Part shown: one piece after another, positions 5,497 to 5,784 of the stretch
Position numbering within the stretch: the first letter of the stretch is position 1
How the letters are laid out: every line of letters begins with the position of its first letter
Assembly (NCBI GenBank): GCA_030146745.1
Contig: JASLBD010000128.1
Location: forward strand, 1 to 5,784
Source: Allosphingosinicella sp.
GTDB lineage: Bacteria; Pseudomonadota; Alphaproteobacteria; Sphingomonadales; Sphingomonadaceae
Length of the DNA: 5,784 nt
Direction: 5' to 3'
Translations under genes and position numbers: made by a program
Notes under the pieces: model-generated
Told to the model about the DNA's origin: nothing
Seen by the model: the letters and a program-made list of their open reading frames with translations, nothing else
Database searches by the model: none

Positions 5497-5784
5497 TTAC
5501 GCGTCGTAATCCACTTCCAGGCCTTCGCCTTTCGGCACCGACTGGCAGGTGAGGACGTAGCCCGCGGCCACCTCCTCGTCGGTAAGGCCGTAGCGCGCCG
5601 CCATCTCCACCTCGCCCGCCACCACACGCGCCCGGCAGGTCGCGCAGACCCCCGCCTTGCAGGCGAAGGGGGCGGGGAGGCCGGCGAGCCGGGCGCTGTC
5701 GAGGATGTTGCCGGCCTCGGCGCTGAACGGAACCCGGCGCCTGCGGCCGTCGAGGGTGACCAGCATGGTCGCGCCCTGGGCCAC
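5497..5784 (-). CDS. paaE: PaaE C-terminus (partial): [2Fe-2S] reductase subunit of phenylacetyl-CoA epoxidase
   Basis: Only the last 95 codons are present; the frame is open through the right edge and the true start lies beyond it (the GTG at 5784 is internal). The segment is a plant-type ferredoxin domain. Four cysteines at window residues 42, 47, 50 and 80 are spaced C-x4-C-x2-C-x29-C, in FACKAGVCATC and YVLTCQS, and ligate a [2Fe-2S] cluster. The motif GLTDEEVAAGYVLTCQSVP and the end VDYDA match PaaE closely. PaaE passes electrons from NADPH through FAD and this cluster to the di-iron PaaABC(D) epoxidase, which attacks the ring of phenylacetyl-CoA. The FAD/NADPH-binding half would lie to the right of the window. 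PaaE sits on the same strand as paaG and paaZ but is separated from them by about 4.4 kb of opposite-strand genes. Other ferredoxin-type oxygenase reductases are the alternative. Confidence 0.9.
   Translation of the reverse strand: MAQGATMLVTLDGRRRRVPFSAEAGNILDSARLAGLPAPFACKAGVCATCRARVVAGEVEMAARYGLTDEEVAAGYVLTCQSVPKGEGLEVDYDA

Overview
The window looks like chromosomal DNA from a GC-rich alphaproteobacterium, most likely a sphingomonad. This is judged from the strong G/C bias at third codon positions, the long empty shadow frames, the protein sequences, and GC-rich palindromic intergenic repeats of a kind I associate with sphingomonad genomes. No tool or database was used, so the taxonomy is an inference.

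Layout. Both ends belong to a phenylacetate (paa) degradation cluster read on the minus strand. In transcription order these are the 3' end of paaE (the [2Fe-2S] end of the phenylacetyl-CoA epoxidase reductase, 5497-5784), then complete paaG (ring-epoxide isomerase, 301-1080), then the 5' end of paaZ (oxepin-CoA hydrolase/semialdehyde dehydrogenase, 1-186). Together these cover three successive steps: ring epoxidation, isomerisation to oxepin-CoA, and ring opening with oxidation.

Between paaE and paaG lie three plus-strand genes with no evident link to phenylacetate. The first is a 117-residue exported protein with a Cys/His cluster just after its signal peptide (1285-1638). The second is a 710-residue TonB-dependent receptor resembling ZnuD-type zinc receptors (1745-3877), and the third is a class A-like serine beta-lactamase (4134-5324). 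The first two probably form a small metal-uptake operon. The beta-lactamase has its own ribosome binding site and probably its own promoter. The beta-lactamase and paaE converge at about 5324/5497, while paaG and the small exported-protein gene diverge from the 1081-1284 gap.

Most intergenic gaps hold palindromic DNA. There is a two-hairpin inverted repeat between paaG and paaZ, a short REP-like palindrome upstream of paaG, and a TTCG-capped hairpin ahead of the receptor. Two copies of one composite inverted repeat lie on either side of the beta-lactamase gene. In that repeat all four arms keep the same two-hairpin plan while the stem sequences differ. No tRNA, rRNA, CRISPR array, integrase or transposase gene was seen.

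The points most worth a second look are the beta-lactamase's omega loop (about 34 extra residues, with Gln in place of Asn170), the covarying repeat arms, the Cys/His protein paired with the receptor, and a Zur-like half palindrome upstream of that pair. I do not see convincing evidence for a wholly new multi-gene system.
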